Assembly: GCF_013366925.1 (NCBI RefSeq)
Contig: NZ_JAALDK010000001.1
Span: forward strand, 2,363,089-2,427,088
DNA: 64,000 nt
Origin: Paraburkholderia youngii
GTDB taxonomy: Bacteria; Pseudomonadota; Gammaproteobacteria; Burkholderiales; Burkholderiaceae
Reading direction: 5' to 3'
Below, in pieces: positions 10,079-19,321 of this stretch; the stretch's first letter is position 1, and each line of letters begins with the position of its first letter. The position numbers were made by a program, and so were the translations under genes. The notes under the pieces were generated by a model, which was given only the letters and a program-made list of their open reading frames with translations, was not told where the DNA came from and did not search any database.

Positions 10079-11119
10079 TCAAGGCTTCACGTCAGAGACG
10101 AACTGGTTGGTGAAGGTGCGCGACAGATCGATATACCGCCCCTTCACCGCCGGATTGAAACTCGACAGTACCTTCAGCACCGTCTGCGGACCGTCGGCGG
10201 GCATCTTGCCGTCGACGGTGTACATCGGCAGCGAAGCCTGCAACGCGCTGACATACAGTGCCTTGTCGTTGCCGATGTCTTCTTTTGGCATCCGCGCGGC
10301 GATCTGTTCCGCGCTGTGGGTATGCATATAGCGCAGTGTCCTGACGAATGCGCGCGCGAGTTTCGCGGCTTCGTCGTGATGCGCGTCGAGCCACGTGCTT
10401 TGCACGTAGAGGCTCGACGCCGGATACATGCCGCCGAGCGCGGCGCGCGTGCCGTCGACGTTGCGCATATCGACGAGTACTTTGGCGTCGCCTGCTTTCA
10501 AAAGTTGAGTGACGGTCGGCTCGGTCGTCATACCCGCGTGAATGCGTCCTTCCCGCATCGCCGCGATGAAACTGCTGTCCGCGCCGACCGGCAGCAGCGT
10601 GTATTGCGTGGACGGCACGCCCGCGCGCTGTGCGAGGTATTGCGTCAGAAAACTCGTCGAGGAACCGAGCCCGGTCACGCCCAGCGTCTTGCCGCGCACG
10701 TCGGCCATGCTGCGGATCGAAGCGGCCGACTTCGCCGCGACCAGTTGCACTTCGCCCGGCACCTGGCTGAACACGACGATCGTCTTCACTTCCTTGCCGC
10801 GTGTCTGCAGATCGATCGTGTGATCGTAAAAGCCGACCACGCCCTGCACCGCGCCGGCGAGCATCTCATTCTCGCCCTCTATTCCAGTCGGCTGCGACAG
10901 CAGTTCGACGTCGAGCCCTTCCCCCTTGAAATAGCCGAGCTGTTCGGCAAGACGCGCCGGCAGATAGATGAGCTTGTTGGTGCCGCCCACCATGATCGCG
11001 AGTTTCTCCGGCTCGGCCGCTTGCGCAGGTGTCGCCACCGTCGCGAGCGCGCACAATGCGAGCGACGCCGCCACGGCGGCATAGGCCGCGCGCGAAAAAC
11101 GCGTCGGGGAAAGCTTCAT
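10079..11119 (-). CDS. ABC substrate-binding protein (NMT1/SsuA-like), copy 1
   Basis: Periplasmic binding protein of 346 residues with a Sec signal ending in TPAQA-AEP. The mature part starts LAIMVGGTNKLIYLPARLAEQLGYF, typical of the nitrate/sulfonate/thiamine-precursor-type fold, and includes VTGLGSSTSFLTQYLAQR and a GMTTEPTVTQLL segment. It is clearly paralogous to the protein at 13599; most positions agree by eye. Unlike that copy it has no ATPase or permease beside it and instead leads the kinase and regulator genes. It may use the permease encoded at 14658-16332 or act purely as a sensor. Substrate not determinable. Confidence 0.88.
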   Translation of the reverse strand: MKLSPTRFSRAAYAAVAASLALCALATVATPAQAAEPEKLAIMVGGTNKLIYLPARLAEQLGYFKGEGLDVELLSQPTGIEGENEMLAGAVQGVVGFYDHTIDLQTRGKEVKTIVVFSQVPGEVQLVAAKSAASIRSMADVRGKTLGVTGLGSSTSFLTQYLAQRAGVPSTQYTLLPVGADSSFIAAMREGRIHAGMTTEPTVTQLLKAGDAKVLVDMRNVDGTRAALGGMYPASSLYVQSTWLDAHHDEAAKLARAFVRTLRYMHTHSAEQIAARMPKEDIGNDKALYVSALQASLPMYTVDGKMPADGPQTVLKVLSSFNPAVKGRYIDLSRTFTNQFVSDVKP

Positions 11120-11245
11120 TTGCGGGTGTCTCCGTTATCTTGCTCTGGGCGCCGCGCGGGTCGCGTGCCCGTGATTCTGAAGGGGCGAACCCTTCCCTAT
11201 GCTTTCAGCGCTGCATTTGTTGCGCGAACTTCGGGTTTGTCCCGA

Positions 11246-12631
11246 TCACTGCGGCATCGCGCGCGGAAACGTCACCGCGATATCCACGCCCTTGCCGCCC
11301 TCGCCCGCCTTCAGCACGATCTCGCCGTGATGCGCGTCCGCGATTTCGCGCACGATCGCCAGACCGAGGCCCGTGCCTTCCGTATCCGTCGACGCGCGAA
11401 AGAACGGCTCGAACACACGGCTGCGCGCCTCGGCCGGAATGCCGGGGCCGTTGTCGGTTACGCTGACCGTCACCGTATTGGCCTCGGTATCCGCGCTCAC
11501 GGCGACCGTCACGTGGCCACCGCTGCCCGTATAGCGAATCGCGTTCTCGGCGAGATTCGCGATCAGCGCCTGCAACATGCCGCGATGTCCGAGCACCGGC
11601 GCCGCGCCATGCAATTCCGCGCCCAGATCGATTTCACGCGCCTGCGCGAGCAGCCCGAGATCTTCGACGACTTCCATTGCGAGGGGTACCAGATCGACGC
11701 GTTCCATCGCGAGTTGCGAGTTGTCGGCGGCCTCGGCCTGCGCGAGCAGCAGCAGCTTGTTGGTGAGACCGACCATCGAACGATTGCTTCGATGCATCGC
11801 GGCAAGCGCTTCGTCGAGCGCGGGATTCAGGCCTTCCTGCTGCCGCGCGAACTGCAGTTGCGTGCCGAGCAGCGTGAGCGGCGTGCGCAACTGATGCGCG
11901 GCATCCGCGATGAAGCGCCGCTGCGCCGCCACCTGCACGCCGAGCCGCGCGATGCACTGATTGATCGCATCGACGATAGGCCGCAGTTCCGAGTGCAGAC
12001 GCTCGACGCGGATCGGTTCGAGCTGCATCGGATCGCGGTCGGCTACCTCGTCTTTCACCTTCATCAACGGGCGCAACTCGAACGTGAGCCCGATGCAAAC
12101 GAGTGCGACTGCCAGCGCGATCATTTCGAGCTGGCGCACGAGTTGCGGCCGCCACAGTTGTTGAGTCATCGCGTCGCGCGAGCGCACGGTCTTGCCGACC
12201 GTCACGCGCACGGGGCGCGTCGCGCCGTTGTCGTACATGAACCGCACGATGTCGACCGCGCGCACCTGCTGGCCGTGCAACTCGGTGTAGTACGAGTCCG
12301 GCACGTCGGGCGCGCGCAGCGGACGCGGCGGGAAATCAGGTGTACCCGCGAGCAGCCGCCCATCGTCGACACGCACGCTGTAGAACACCTGGTCGCGATA
12401 TGGCGACGCGAAAATCTCGAGGGCGGCGGGCGGCACATCGACACGCAGAAAACCGTCGCTCCATTCGACCTCGCCCGCGATCATCCGCGCCGACGCGACC
12501 AGCTGGTTGTCCTGCACCAGATTCGCGGTGTGCCGCGCGTTGTCGTACTCGGTCTTGCCGGTCACGAACACATAGAGCGCGAGCGGCACGAGCAGCCACC
12601 ACAGCAGACGGATGCGCAGGCTATTGGACAT
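11246..12631 (-). CDS. TctE-like sensor histidine kinase, copy 2
   Basis: Sensor kinase of 461 residues, paralogous to the kinase at 8646. Transmembrane segments at about 8-25 and 170-187 bracket a periplasmic 2CSK_N-type domain. The motif ADAAHQLRTPLTLL carries His246; N box ENAIRYT, G1 DNGPGIP and G2 GTGLGLAIV follow. ATG at 12631 lies 2 bp after the stop of the regulator gene, so the two are translationally coupled; a longer frame to 12928 only overlaps that gene. Gene order is regulator then kinase, the reverse of copy 1. Confidence 0.9.
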   Translation of the reverse strand: MSNSLRIRLLWWLLVPLALYVFVTGKTEYDNARHTANLVQDNQLVASARMIAGEVEWSDGFLRVDVPPAALEIFASPYRDQVFYSVRVDDGRLLAGTPDFPPRPLRAPDVPDSYYTELHGQQVRAVDIVRFMYDNGATRPVRVTVGKTVRSRDAMTQQLWRPQLVRQLEMIALAVALVCIGLTFELRPLMKVKDEVADRDPMQLEPIRVERLHSELRPIVDAINQCIARLGVQVAAQRRFIADAAHQLRTPLTLLGTQLQFARQQEGLNPALDEALAAMHRSNRSMVGLTNKLLLLAQAEAADNSQLAMERVDLVPLAMEVVEDLGLLAQAREIDLGAELHGAAPVLGHRGMLQALIANLAENAIRYTGSGGHVTVAVSADTEANTVTVSVTDNGPGIPAEARSRVFEPFFRASTDTEGTGLGLAIVREIADAHHGEIVLKAGEGGKGVDIAVTFPRAMPQ

Positions 12632-12633
12632 CG

Positions 12634-13311
12634 TTACTGGTCGTCTTCCCGCTTGCGCAGCAGATAGCCGAGCCCGCGCAGCGTGACGATCGCGGCCGAG
12701 CTGCCATCGAGCTTCTTGCGCAAACGCGAAATGTAGATCTCGACCGCGTCTTCGCTCGGCTCGTCCGCGAGCGTGAAGATCGCATCGACCAGCGCGGGCT
12801 TCGTCACCGTCTTGCCGAGGCGCAGGATCAGCGCTTCGAGCACAGAACGCTCGCGCGGCGTCACGTTCAGCGGCGCGCCTTTCAGCGTGAACTGGCGTGT
12901 GTCGATGTCGAACGACAGGTCGCCGCACACCACCTCGCTCGCTTTGGACGGCGACTGCCGCCGGATCGCCACCTTGATGCGCGCGATCAGCTCACGCACT
13001 TCGAACGGCTTCACCAGGTAGTCGTCGGCGCCGGCGCCGAGCAGTTCCACCTTCTCGTCGATCGAGCCGCTCGCGGTCAGGATCAGCACCGGCGTCGCGT
13101 CGCCGCGCTGACGCAGCCGGCGCAGCACGTTCTTGCCCGACAGCTTCGGCAGGTTCAGGTCGAGCAGGATCACGTCGTAGTGATTGGTGCGCAGCAGGCG
13201 GTCGGCTTCGTCGCCGTCCTGCACGGCGTCGAGCGCGAAGGCTTCCTGCTCCAGCATCTTCGCGAGCCAGTGCGCAAGCGTGGGGTTGTCTTCGATCAGC
13301 AGCAGCTTCAT
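12634..13311 (-). CDS. OmpR-family response regulator (TctD/QseB-like), copy 2
   Basis: Response regulator of 225 residues starting MKLLLIEDNPTLAHW, with phospho-acceptor Asp51 in ILLDLNLPKL and the KPF Lys near residue 100. The second acidic-pocket residue is Asn9 where copy 1 has Asp9, which could alter metal binding slightly. The winged helix ends IYISRLRKKL...LRGLGYLL. It is divergent from the binding protein-ATPase-permease operon starting at 13599, so it probably controls that promoter; three 11-bp direct repeats lie between them. Confidence 0.9.
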   Translation of the reverse strand: MKLLLIEDNPTLAHWLAKMLEQEAFALDAVQDGDEADRLLRTNHYDVILLDLNLPKLSGKNVLRRLRQRGDATPVLILTASGSIDEKVELLGAGADDYLVKPFEVRELIARIKVAIRRQSPSKASEVVCGDLSFDIDTRQFTLKGAPLNVTPRERSVLEALILRLGKTVTKPALVDAIFTLADEPSEDAVEIYISRLRKKLDGSSAAIVTLRGLGYLLRKREDDQ

Positions 13312-13439
13312 GGCGGGAACGGCAAAAGTCAGGTCGTCGATTGTGCCTTAAAACAAGGGCTCTGCGCGCGTGCAGTGTGGTTTACAGCATACGTCCTGTG
13401 GCTGCCGCGAGCGCAGCGGCGATTCCCGCGAAATTTCGG

Positions 13440-13472
13440 CGCGTCGTCGGCGCATCGTCGGCGCATCGTCGG
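13440..13472. repeat. three 11-bp direct repeats, candidate response-regulator site
   Basis: Three head-to-tail copies of CGC[GA]TCGTCGG at 13440-13450, 13451-13461 and 13462-13472 lie between the divergent response regulator (start 13311) and the ABC operon (start 13599). An 11-bp period places each copy on the same DNA face, as expected for tandem OmpR-family monomers. They could also be simple slippage in GC-rich DNA. Confidence 0.5.
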
Positions 13473-13598
13473 GTTAACACCCATGTTTTGCGCCAAACCC
13501 CGAAAGCTGGCAGAAGGTTTCGCGTTTCTATAATCGCTGCCATTCACCCAGAAAGCGCCGCGCCTCGATCGCGGCGACCCACCTAAGGAGACTGCTTC

Positions 13599-14618
13599 AT
13601 GCGTACCTTGCGCCAGATTGCCGTTGTGTCAGGAGTTGCTTTCGCCCTTGCCGCCGCTTCGGCCGCCGCTCACGCCGAGAAGATCACGATCATGGTCGGC
13701 GGCGCCACCAAGATCATCTATCTGCCGGCCAAGCTCACCGAGCAGCTCGGCTACTTCAAGGACGAAGGCCTCGACGTCGAAATCCTGTCGCAGCCGGCCG
13801 GTGTCGATGCGGAGAACGAACTGCTCGCGGGCGCGGTGCAAGGGGTGGTCGGCTTCTACGATCACACGATCGACCTGCAGAGCAAGGGCAAGGAAGTGCA
13901 GGCGCTCGTCGTCTTCGGCCAGGTGCCGGGCGAAGTCGAAATGGTCTCGACGAAGGCGGCCGATTCGCTGAAGAGCATGGCCGACGTCAAAGGCAAGACG
14001 CTCGGCGTGACCGGCCTCGGTTCGTCGACGAGCTTCCTCACGCAGTACCTCGCGCAGCGCGCCGGTGTGGCGTCGACGCAATACACGATGTTGCCGGTCG
14101 GCGCGGACAACAGCTTCATCGCCGCCATCAAGCAAAGCCGCATCGACGCCGGCATGACCACGGAGCCGACCGTCTCGCAACTGCTGAAGACCGGCGACGC
14201 GAAGGTGCTGGTCGATATGCGCACCGTGGAAGGCACGCGCGCCGCGCTCGGCGGCACCTACCCCGCGTCGAGCTTCTACGTGCAGCGCGCGTGGGCCGAA
14301 TCGCACAAGGACGACGCGGCGAAGCTGTCGCACGCGTTCGCGAAGACGCTGAACTTCATCGCGACGCATAGCGCCGAGGACATCGCCGCGCAGATGCCGA
14401 AGGACTACTACGGCAACAACAAGGACCTGTACGTGGGCGCACTGAAGGCGTCGCTGCCGATGTTCACGAAGGACGGCAAGATGCCCGCCGACGGCCCGGA
14501 CACGGTGCTGAAGGTGCTGTCCGCATTCAATCCGTCGGTGAAGGGCAAGCATATCGACCTCGCCAAGACCTACACCAACGACTTCCTGTCGGCGCCGGTC
14601 AAGACCGCGTCGAAGTAA
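13599..14618 (+). CDS. ABC substrate-binding protein (NMT1/SsuA-like), copy 2
   Basis: Periplasmic binding protein of 339 residues; Sec signal ends AAAHA-EKI. The mature protein starts ITIMVGGATKIIYLPAKL and shares the VTGLGSSTSFLTQYLAQR and GMTTEPTVSQLL segments with the copy at 10079. It is the first gene of the complete ABC operon (ATPase at 14658, permease at 15469) and follows a CTAAGGAG ribosome site. The family transports sulfonates, nitrate, pyrimidine precursors or aromatic acids; nothing here decides between them. Confidence 0.9.
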   Translation: MRTLRQIAVVSGVAFALAAASAAAHAEKITIMVGGATKIIYLPAKLTEQLGYFKDEGLDVEILSQPAGVDAENELLAGAVQGVVGFYDHTIDLQSKGKEVQALVVFGQVPGEVEMVSTKAADSLKSMADVKGKTLGVTGLGSSTSFLTQYLAQRAGVASTQYTMLPVGADNSFIAAIKQSRIDAGMTTEPTVSQLLKTGDAKVLVDMRTVEGTRAALGGTYPASSFYVQRAWAESHKDDAAKLSHAFAKTLNFIATHSAEDIAAQMPKDYYGNNKDLYVGALKASLPMFTKDGKMPADGPDTVLKVLSAFNPSVKGKHIDLAKTYTNDFLSAPVKTASK

Positions 14619-14657
14619 CGCTTCTTTCATATTCACAGAACTGCGAGGCACCCGCCG

Positions 14658-15452
14658 ATGAATCAACCTATGTCACGCGAGACGCCAGCGATCGAAATGC
14701 GCAACGTGTCGTGCCGTTTCATTTCCCCGGACGGCAAGGCCACGATCGCGCTGCGCGACTTCAGCATGTCGGTGGCACGCGGCGAATTCGTCGCGGTGGT
14801 CGGCCCGACCGGCTGCGGCAAGTCCACCACGCTCAGCATGATCACCGGCTTGCTGAAGCCGACCACCGGCGAAGTGCGCGTGATGGGCGCGCCGGTGGAC
14901 GGCATCGATCCGCGCATCGGCTTCGTGTTCCAGGCCGATGCGGTGTTTCCGTGGCGCTCGGTGCTCGACAATGTCGCGGCGGGTCCGCTCTATCGCGGCC
15001 GTTCGAAATCGGCCGCCTACGACGAAGCGAACGAATGGCTGCGCCGCGTGGGCCTCGACAAGTTCGGCAAGCACTATCCGCATCAACTGTCCGGCGGCAT
15101 GCGCAAGCGCGTCGCGCTTGCGCAGACCTTCATCAACAAGCCGGAAATCCTGCTGATGGACGAGCCGTTCTCGGCGCTCGACATGCAGACGCGCACGTTG
15201 ATGCAGGACGAGCTGCTGCAATTGTGGGGCGGCGTCGGCTCGGTCGTGTTCGTCACCCACGACCTCGAGGAAGCGATTGCGCTCGCCGACCGCGTGTTCG
15301 TGCTGACCGCGCGCCCCGCCACGCTGAAGAAAGTCTACGAAATCGATCTGCCGCGACCGCGTGTCACGTCGGAGATCCGCTACGACTCACGTTTCATCGA
15401 AATTTCGCGCGATATCTGGCATGACCTGCGCGAAGAAGTGCAGATCGGTTAA
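14658..15452 (+). CDS. ABC transporter ATP-binding protein (SsuB/TauB-like)
   Basis: ATPase subunit of 264 residues for the importer. Walker A GPTGCGKST, the Q loop FVFQADAVFPWRS, signature LSGGMRKRVALAQ, Walker B LLMDEPFSALD and the switch His in FVTHDLEEA are all present. It follows the binding protein gene by 39 bp and precedes the permease by 16 bp. The closest families are SsuB, TauB and NrtD ATPases. Confidence 0.93.
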   Translation: MNQPMSRETPAIEMRNVSCRFISPDGKATIALRDFSMSVARGEFVAVVGPTGCGKSTTLSMITGLLKPTTGEVRVMGAPVDGIDPRIGFVFQADAVFPWRSVLDNVAAGPLYRGRSKSAAYDEANEWLRRVGLDKFGKHYPHQLSGGMRKRVALAQTFINKPEILLMDEPFSALDMQTRTLMQDELLQLWGGVGSVVFVTHDLEEAIALADRVFVLTARPATLKKVYEIDLPRPRVTSEIRYDSRFIEISRDIWHDLREEVQIG

Positions 15453-15468
15453 TCAAGGAACGGCAAAC

Positions 15469-16332
15469 ATGTCTACACCCTCTCAACAGATGATGCCCTC
15501 GGGCATCGACGCCGCGTCGCTCGCTCACGTCGAGCGTATCGCGCAGAAGAAGATCCGCCAGCGCCAGGTTCTGGTGATTTCGCTGCGCATTCTGGTGCTC
15601 GTGGTCGTGCTCGGCGGCTGGGAACTGTCCGCGCGCCTGAAGTGGATCGACCCGTTCTTCTTCTCGATGCCGAGCGCGATCTTCGAACAGATCGTCGACT
15701 GGTTCGTGAACGGCACGTCGCAAGGTCCGCTGCTCACGCAGGTGTGGGTCACGCTCGAAGAGACAGGCCTCGGCTTCATCATCGGTTCCGTCGCGGGCAT
15801 CGTCTGCGGCATCGTGCTCGGCCGCAACAAGCTGCTCTCCGACGTGTTCAGCCTCTACATCAAGATCGCCAACTCGATTCCGCGCGTCGTGCTCGGCTCG
15901 GTGTTCGTGATCGCGCTCGGGCTCGGCATGGCATCGAAAGTCGCGCTCGCGGTCGTGATGGTGTTCTTCGTGGTGTTCGCCAACGCGTTCCAGGGCGTGC
16001 GCGAAGCGGACCGCTACATGATCGCGAATGCGCAGATCCTCGGCGCGTCGCGCCGCCAGGTGACGACCTCGGTCGTGATTCCGTCGGCGCTGAGCTGGAT
16101 TCTCGCGAGCCTGCACGTGAGCTTCGGCTTCGCGCTGGTCGGCGCGGTGGTCGGCGAATTTCTCGGCTCGAAGCAGGGTATCGGTTTGCTGATCTCCACC
16201 GCGCAGGGCGCGTTCAATGCGAGCGGCGTGTTCGCGGCGATGATCGTGCTGGCGGTGGTCGCGCTTGCCGCCGACTACCTGTTGACCGCGGTGGAGCATC
16301 GATTGTTGAAGTGGCGGCCGAGTTCGGTTTAA
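15469..16332 (+). CDS. ABC transporter permease (SsuC/TauC-like)
   Basis: Inner-membrane permease of 287 residues with the binding-protein-dependent transport domain (about 90-280). Several hydrophobic helices are visible, and the EAA loop region is in the segment READRYMIANAQILGASRRQ. ATG at 15469 follows AAGGAACGGC; an upstream in-frame reading to 15361 overlaps the ATPase gene and was rejected. A strong intrinsic terminator 43 bp downstream marks the end of the operon. Confidence 0.92.
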   Translation: MSTPSQQMMPSGIDAASLAHVERIAQKKIRQRQVLVISLRILVLVVVLGGWELSARLKWIDPFFFSMPSAIFEQIVDWFVNGTSQGPLLTQVWVTLEETGLGFIIGSVAGIVCGIVLGRNKLLSDVFSLYIKIANSIPRVVLGSVFVIALGLGMASKVALAVVMVFFVVFANAFQGVREADRYMIANAQILGASRRQVTTSVVIPSALSWILASLHVSFGFALVGAVVGEFLGSKQGIGLLISTAQGAFNASGVFAAMIVLAVVALAADYLLTAVEHRLLKWRPSSV

Positions 16333-16374
16333 GCCGCCGCAGCGCAAGTCCTCAAACAGTAGTTCGCTTCACCG

Positions 16375-16410
16375 ATGCCGCTCAGTCTTCTGGACTGAGC
16401 GGCATTTTTA
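16375..16410 (+). terminator. intrinsic terminator after the ABC operon
   Basis: A 13-bp perfect stem (16375-16387 with 16393-16405, ATGCCGCTCAGTC) with a 5-base loop is followed by a T-rich run. It ends the binding protein-ATPase-permease operon. Confidence 0.9.
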
Positions 16411-16617
16411 TTTGCCAACCCGCATCCTGTCTCCCGCCGGCAAACTGTTTTTCCCGAGACGTTGGCCAGCCTGCAACACTTCTTTCTTTCAATCCCCTCA
16501 CCGCAAGCCAACAGCGGCCCGCTAGCCCATTCCCTGCGGCATGGCACGTTCGATGCGTCCTCACCGCGCAAGTCGGGCGGTCGCCAACATCGGTCGCCGA
16601 TCGAAGCGAGGTGGGTC

Positions 16618-18093
16618 ATGTCGAGTGCACAGGGTCAACGTCGGTCGATGAACGGGTTCAGCGGTGCGGTCATACGCGCCAACGCCGTGAATCGCCGCCA
16701 TCGTCATCATTCCAGCGGATTCGTGCTGTTCGGCTTGCATACCGCCAGTGTGATCGGCCGCGGGCCGAAGCGGCTCTGGCCATATGTGTTGCCGTGGCTG
16801 GTCATCTTGCTGACGATCGGTTCGATCTGCCTCGTCGCGCGCGGCGTGCTCACGCGTCAATTGCTGGTGCCGCCGGTGGAGACGCCGCAAGCGTTGACCG
16901 AGCGCGGCTACACGTCGAACTTTGTCGCCGAGCGGATCATGTCGGCGATGAAGGAGATCGGGCGAGACGCCGAATCGATTCCGCACGACACGATGACCAG
17001 CAACGACGCGCAGCAGGACATCCAGATCCCGGGTCAGGAGATGTCGTATGCGACGACGGTGCGCTTCATCAAAGGCCTGCTCCAGCGCGAAGATGTCGCC
17101 GTGCACGTCGGCATCACGAAGACGAACAACAGCGCGGATTCGTATGTCGCGCATGTGCAGATAGAACACGGCCCGTTCAACGGCCGCGAAAGCACGGTGC
17201 CGTTCGAAGGGCGCGACCTCGAAAAGTTCGTGCACGACATCGCCACCACGGCGATGCGCCTCGCCGAACCCAACATCCTCGCCAGTCATCTGTTCACCCA
17301 GGTGCAGAAGACCAAATGTTCGCTCGCGCAATGCGACTATCGCGAGATCGTCGGAATCTACGACGAAGTCCTCGCGCTGCCCTCGTCCGAACAGGCCCAA
17401 TGGGCGGTCGCGGGCAAGGCGTGGTTGCTCGACAGTCAGCAGCGCTCGAAAGAAGCCGAGCAGCAGATCCGCGAAGCATTGATCCAGTACAAGGACTCGG
17501 CCGTGCTGCGCGCGAGTCTGGGCATCGCGCTCGAACAGCAGAACCGCATCGACGATGCGCTCGAGGAACTGCGGACCGGCGCGAACGAAACGTCGCGCAC
17601 CGCTGAAAACCTGCGGCTGCTCGGCGATGTGCTGTTGCATACGAACCGGCACAACCGCGAAGCGCTCGACGCATTCAGACGGGCCGCCGAGATGAACCCG
17701 GAATCCGTCGACACGCTGCACGACTGGGCCGAGGCGCTCGTCAAGACCGGCCACTACGACGAAGCAATCGAAAAGCTCTCGCGCGCCGTCGCGTTGCGGC
17801 CCGATCTCGCGCCGTCCTATGCGGAATGGGGCCGCGCGCTGGAACACAAAGGCGCTCTGCGCGAGGCCGCGCGCAAGTACGCACAGGCATTGCAGGTCGA
17901 CGCCGCCACGCTGTCGGCGCGCGAACGCGAGCTGGCGCTCTCGACGGACGCATCGCCCGACGAGGCCGACACCCAGACATCGAGGCCTGACCCGCGCGTC
18001 AAGCCCGTTTCGAATCCGATGACGTCGTATCCGCTGCGGGCCTCGCTCGACACGTTACGCGACGCCGTAGGACAGGCGATGCGAGCGGCCTGA
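16618..18093 (+). CDS. membrane-anchored TPR protein
   Basis: Protein of 491 residues of unknown function. After a basic N-terminal segment of about 50 residues comes one transmembrane helix (LWPYVLPWLVILLTIGSICL, about 55-75), then an uncharacterised domain (about 90-250) and a C-terminal set of TPR-like helical repeats (about 255-430), with pairs such as AVLRASLGIALEQQNRIDDA and APSYAEWGRALEHKGALREA. ATG at 16618 has GAGGTGGG upstream; the frame extends to 16462 but the additional part lacks a ribosome site. It is 53 bp before the muramidase gene and probably co-transcribed with the muramidase and holin. It could act as a scaffold for regulated lysis or secretion; that role is inference. 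Confidence 0.75.
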   Translation: MSSAQGQRRSMNGFSGAVIRANAVNRRHRHHSSGFVLFGLHTASVIGRGPKRLWPYVLPWLVILLTIGSICLVARGVLTRQLLVPPVETPQALTERGYTSNFVAERIMSAMKEIGRDAESIPHDTMTSNDAQQDIQIPGQEMSYATTVRFIKGLLQREDVAVHVGITKTNNSADSYVAHVQIEHGPFNGRESTVPFEGRDLEKFVHDIATTAMRLAEPNILASHLFTQVQKTKCSLAQCDYREIVGIYDEVLALPSSEQAQWAVAGKAWLLDSQQRSKEAEQQIREALIQYKDSAVLRASLGIALEQQNRIDDALEELRTGANETSRTAENLRLLGDVLLHTNRHNREALDAFRRAAEMNPESVDTLHDWAEALVKTGHYDEAIEKLSRAVALRPDLAPSYAEWGRALEHKGALREAARKYAQALQVDAATLSARERELALSTDASPDEADTQTSRPDPRVKPVSNPMTSYPLRASLDTLRDAVGQAMRAA

Positions 18094-18146
18094 GCCGCGC
18101 GCATCGCCATTTGAGTTGGCAACACAGCCGAACAGGAGACAGTTCG

Positions 18147-18629
18147 ATGGACAGTTTCGAAGATGCATTCAAAGCCTTGATCGGAAACGAAGGCGGGTAC
18201 AGCTTCAATCCGGCCGATCCGGGCGGCGAAACGATGTGGGGTGTGACGGCGCGCGTCGCGCGCAGCGAGGGCTACAACGGCGCGATGAAAGACCTGCCGC
18301 TCGAAACCGCCCATCAGATCGCCAAGCGCAGGTACTGGGACCCGTTGCATCTCGACGAACTCGATCCGCGCGTGGCCTTTCAGATTTTCGATGCGAACTA
18401 CAACGGCGGCCTCGTCGTGCTGTGGATACAGAAAGCGTCCGGCGCGAAGGAAGACGGCAAGTTCGGCCCTGACACGCTCGATGCGGTCAAGAACGCCGAC
18501 CCGATGAAGTTCGTGATGCGCTTCGCCGCGTATCGTCTGCGGTACCTGCGCAATCTGCATTCGTGGCCGAGTTTCAGCCGCGGCTGGACCGAACGGATGG
18601 CAGCCAATCTTCTCCTGGGAGCAGCATGA
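18147..18629 (+). CDS. glycosyl hydrolase 108 muramidase (endolysin-like)
   Basis: Predicted peptidoglycan muramidase of 160 residues. The N-terminus has the GH108 signature GNEGGYSFNPADPGGETMWG with catalytic Glu15; the C-terminal part (about 85-160) matches the peptidoglycan-binding domain that accompanies GH108 in phage endolysins. No signal peptide is present, so it would need a holin or another route to reach the wall. ATG at 18147 follows AGGAG. Its stop codon overlaps the start of the holin-like gene (ATGA), the arrangement of a lysis cassette. Confidence 0.87.
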   Translation: MDSFEDAFKALIGNEGGYSFNPADPGGETMWGVTARVARSEGYNGAMKDLPLETAHQIAKRRYWDPLHLDELDPRVAFQIFDANYNGGLVVLWIQKASGAKEDGKFGPDTLDAVKNADPMKFVMRFAAYRLRYLRNLHSWPSFSRGWTERMAANLLLGAA

Positions 18630-19321
18630 TGGACTGGTCTAAAGTAGCGACGAACATCAGCAGCACCGCCCCGCTTCTCGCCGGGCTCGTGGGTGGTCCG
18701 GTCGGCCTCGGCGTGACCGCCGCCGCCGCGATCATCTCGCACGCGCTCGGCACGCCGAGCGACCCCGCCTTCGTGGAACCCGCGTTGAACGACCCCGGCG
18801 CACTCGAAAAACTTCGCCAGGCCGAGAGCGCTAACTCGCTGCAACTGCAGCAGTTGATGGTGACGGCCGCGCAGTCGAGCCTCGCGCACGACGCCGACAT
18901 GGCCCGCATCGCCACGAGCGATACCGCGAATGCACGCGCGATGGGTGTCGCCAATCGCGACTGGGTTCCGAAGGTGCTCGCGATGGCCGTCACCACCGGC
19001 TTCTTCGGCATTCTGCTGCTGATGGCGTTTCAGCCTCTGCCGGGCACCAACAAGGATCTCGTCAACGTGATCGTCGGCGCGTTGGGAACCGCGTGGATCA
19101 GCATCATCGGCTATTACTTCGGCACGTCGGTCGGCTCGATGCGCAAGACCGAGCTGCTCGCGAAGCCGAGTGTACCGATCACGGCCGATAGCGCGTTGAC
19201 GTTGCGCGAACCGGCGTCGCAGCCGGGAGCGCATGCACCGGCGGCGGTCGCGCCGTCCGGCGACCCCTTCCCGTCGTTCGCGCCGGGCGGGCAAGGCCCG
19301 ATCTTCTCTGGCGGCAGTTGA
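18626..19321 (+). CDS. holin-like membrane protein (3TM GTA-holin type)
   Basis: Protein of 231 residues translationally coupled to the muramidase by an ATGA overlap. A hydrophobic N-terminal segment (about 12-40), then a helical soluble region, then two transmembrane helices (about 115-135 and 145-165; KVLAMAVTTGFFGILLLMAF and VNVIVGALGTAWISIIGYYF) match the 'holin of 3TMs' family found in gene-transfer agents and prophages. The Pro/Ala-rich tail after residue 185 is probably disordered. No other phage genes are nearby, so it is not part of an intact prophage. Confidence 0.78.
   Translation: MMDWSKVATNISSTAPLLAGLVGGPVGLGVTAAAAIISHALGTPSDPAFVEPALNDPGALEKLRQAESANSLQLQQLMVTAAQSSLAHDADMARIATSDTANARAMGVANRDWVPKVLAMAVTTGFFGILLLMAFQPLPGTNKDLVNVIVGALGTAWISIIGYYFGTSVGSMRKTELLAKPSVPITADSALTLREPASQPGAHAPAAVAPSGDPFPSFAPGGQGPIFSGGS

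Noticed and set aside
9968..12667. An 899-codon plus-strand open frame
   Set aside because: It is antisense to a binding protein and two kinases with complete motifs; long antisense frames are common in high-GC DNA, and the product is Arg/His-rich with no domain.
18147..19321. The muramidase-holin pair as part of a prophage
   Set aside because: No integrase, capsid, tail, terminase or attachment-site repeats were seen in the neighbouring 10 kb; a domesticated cassette fits better.
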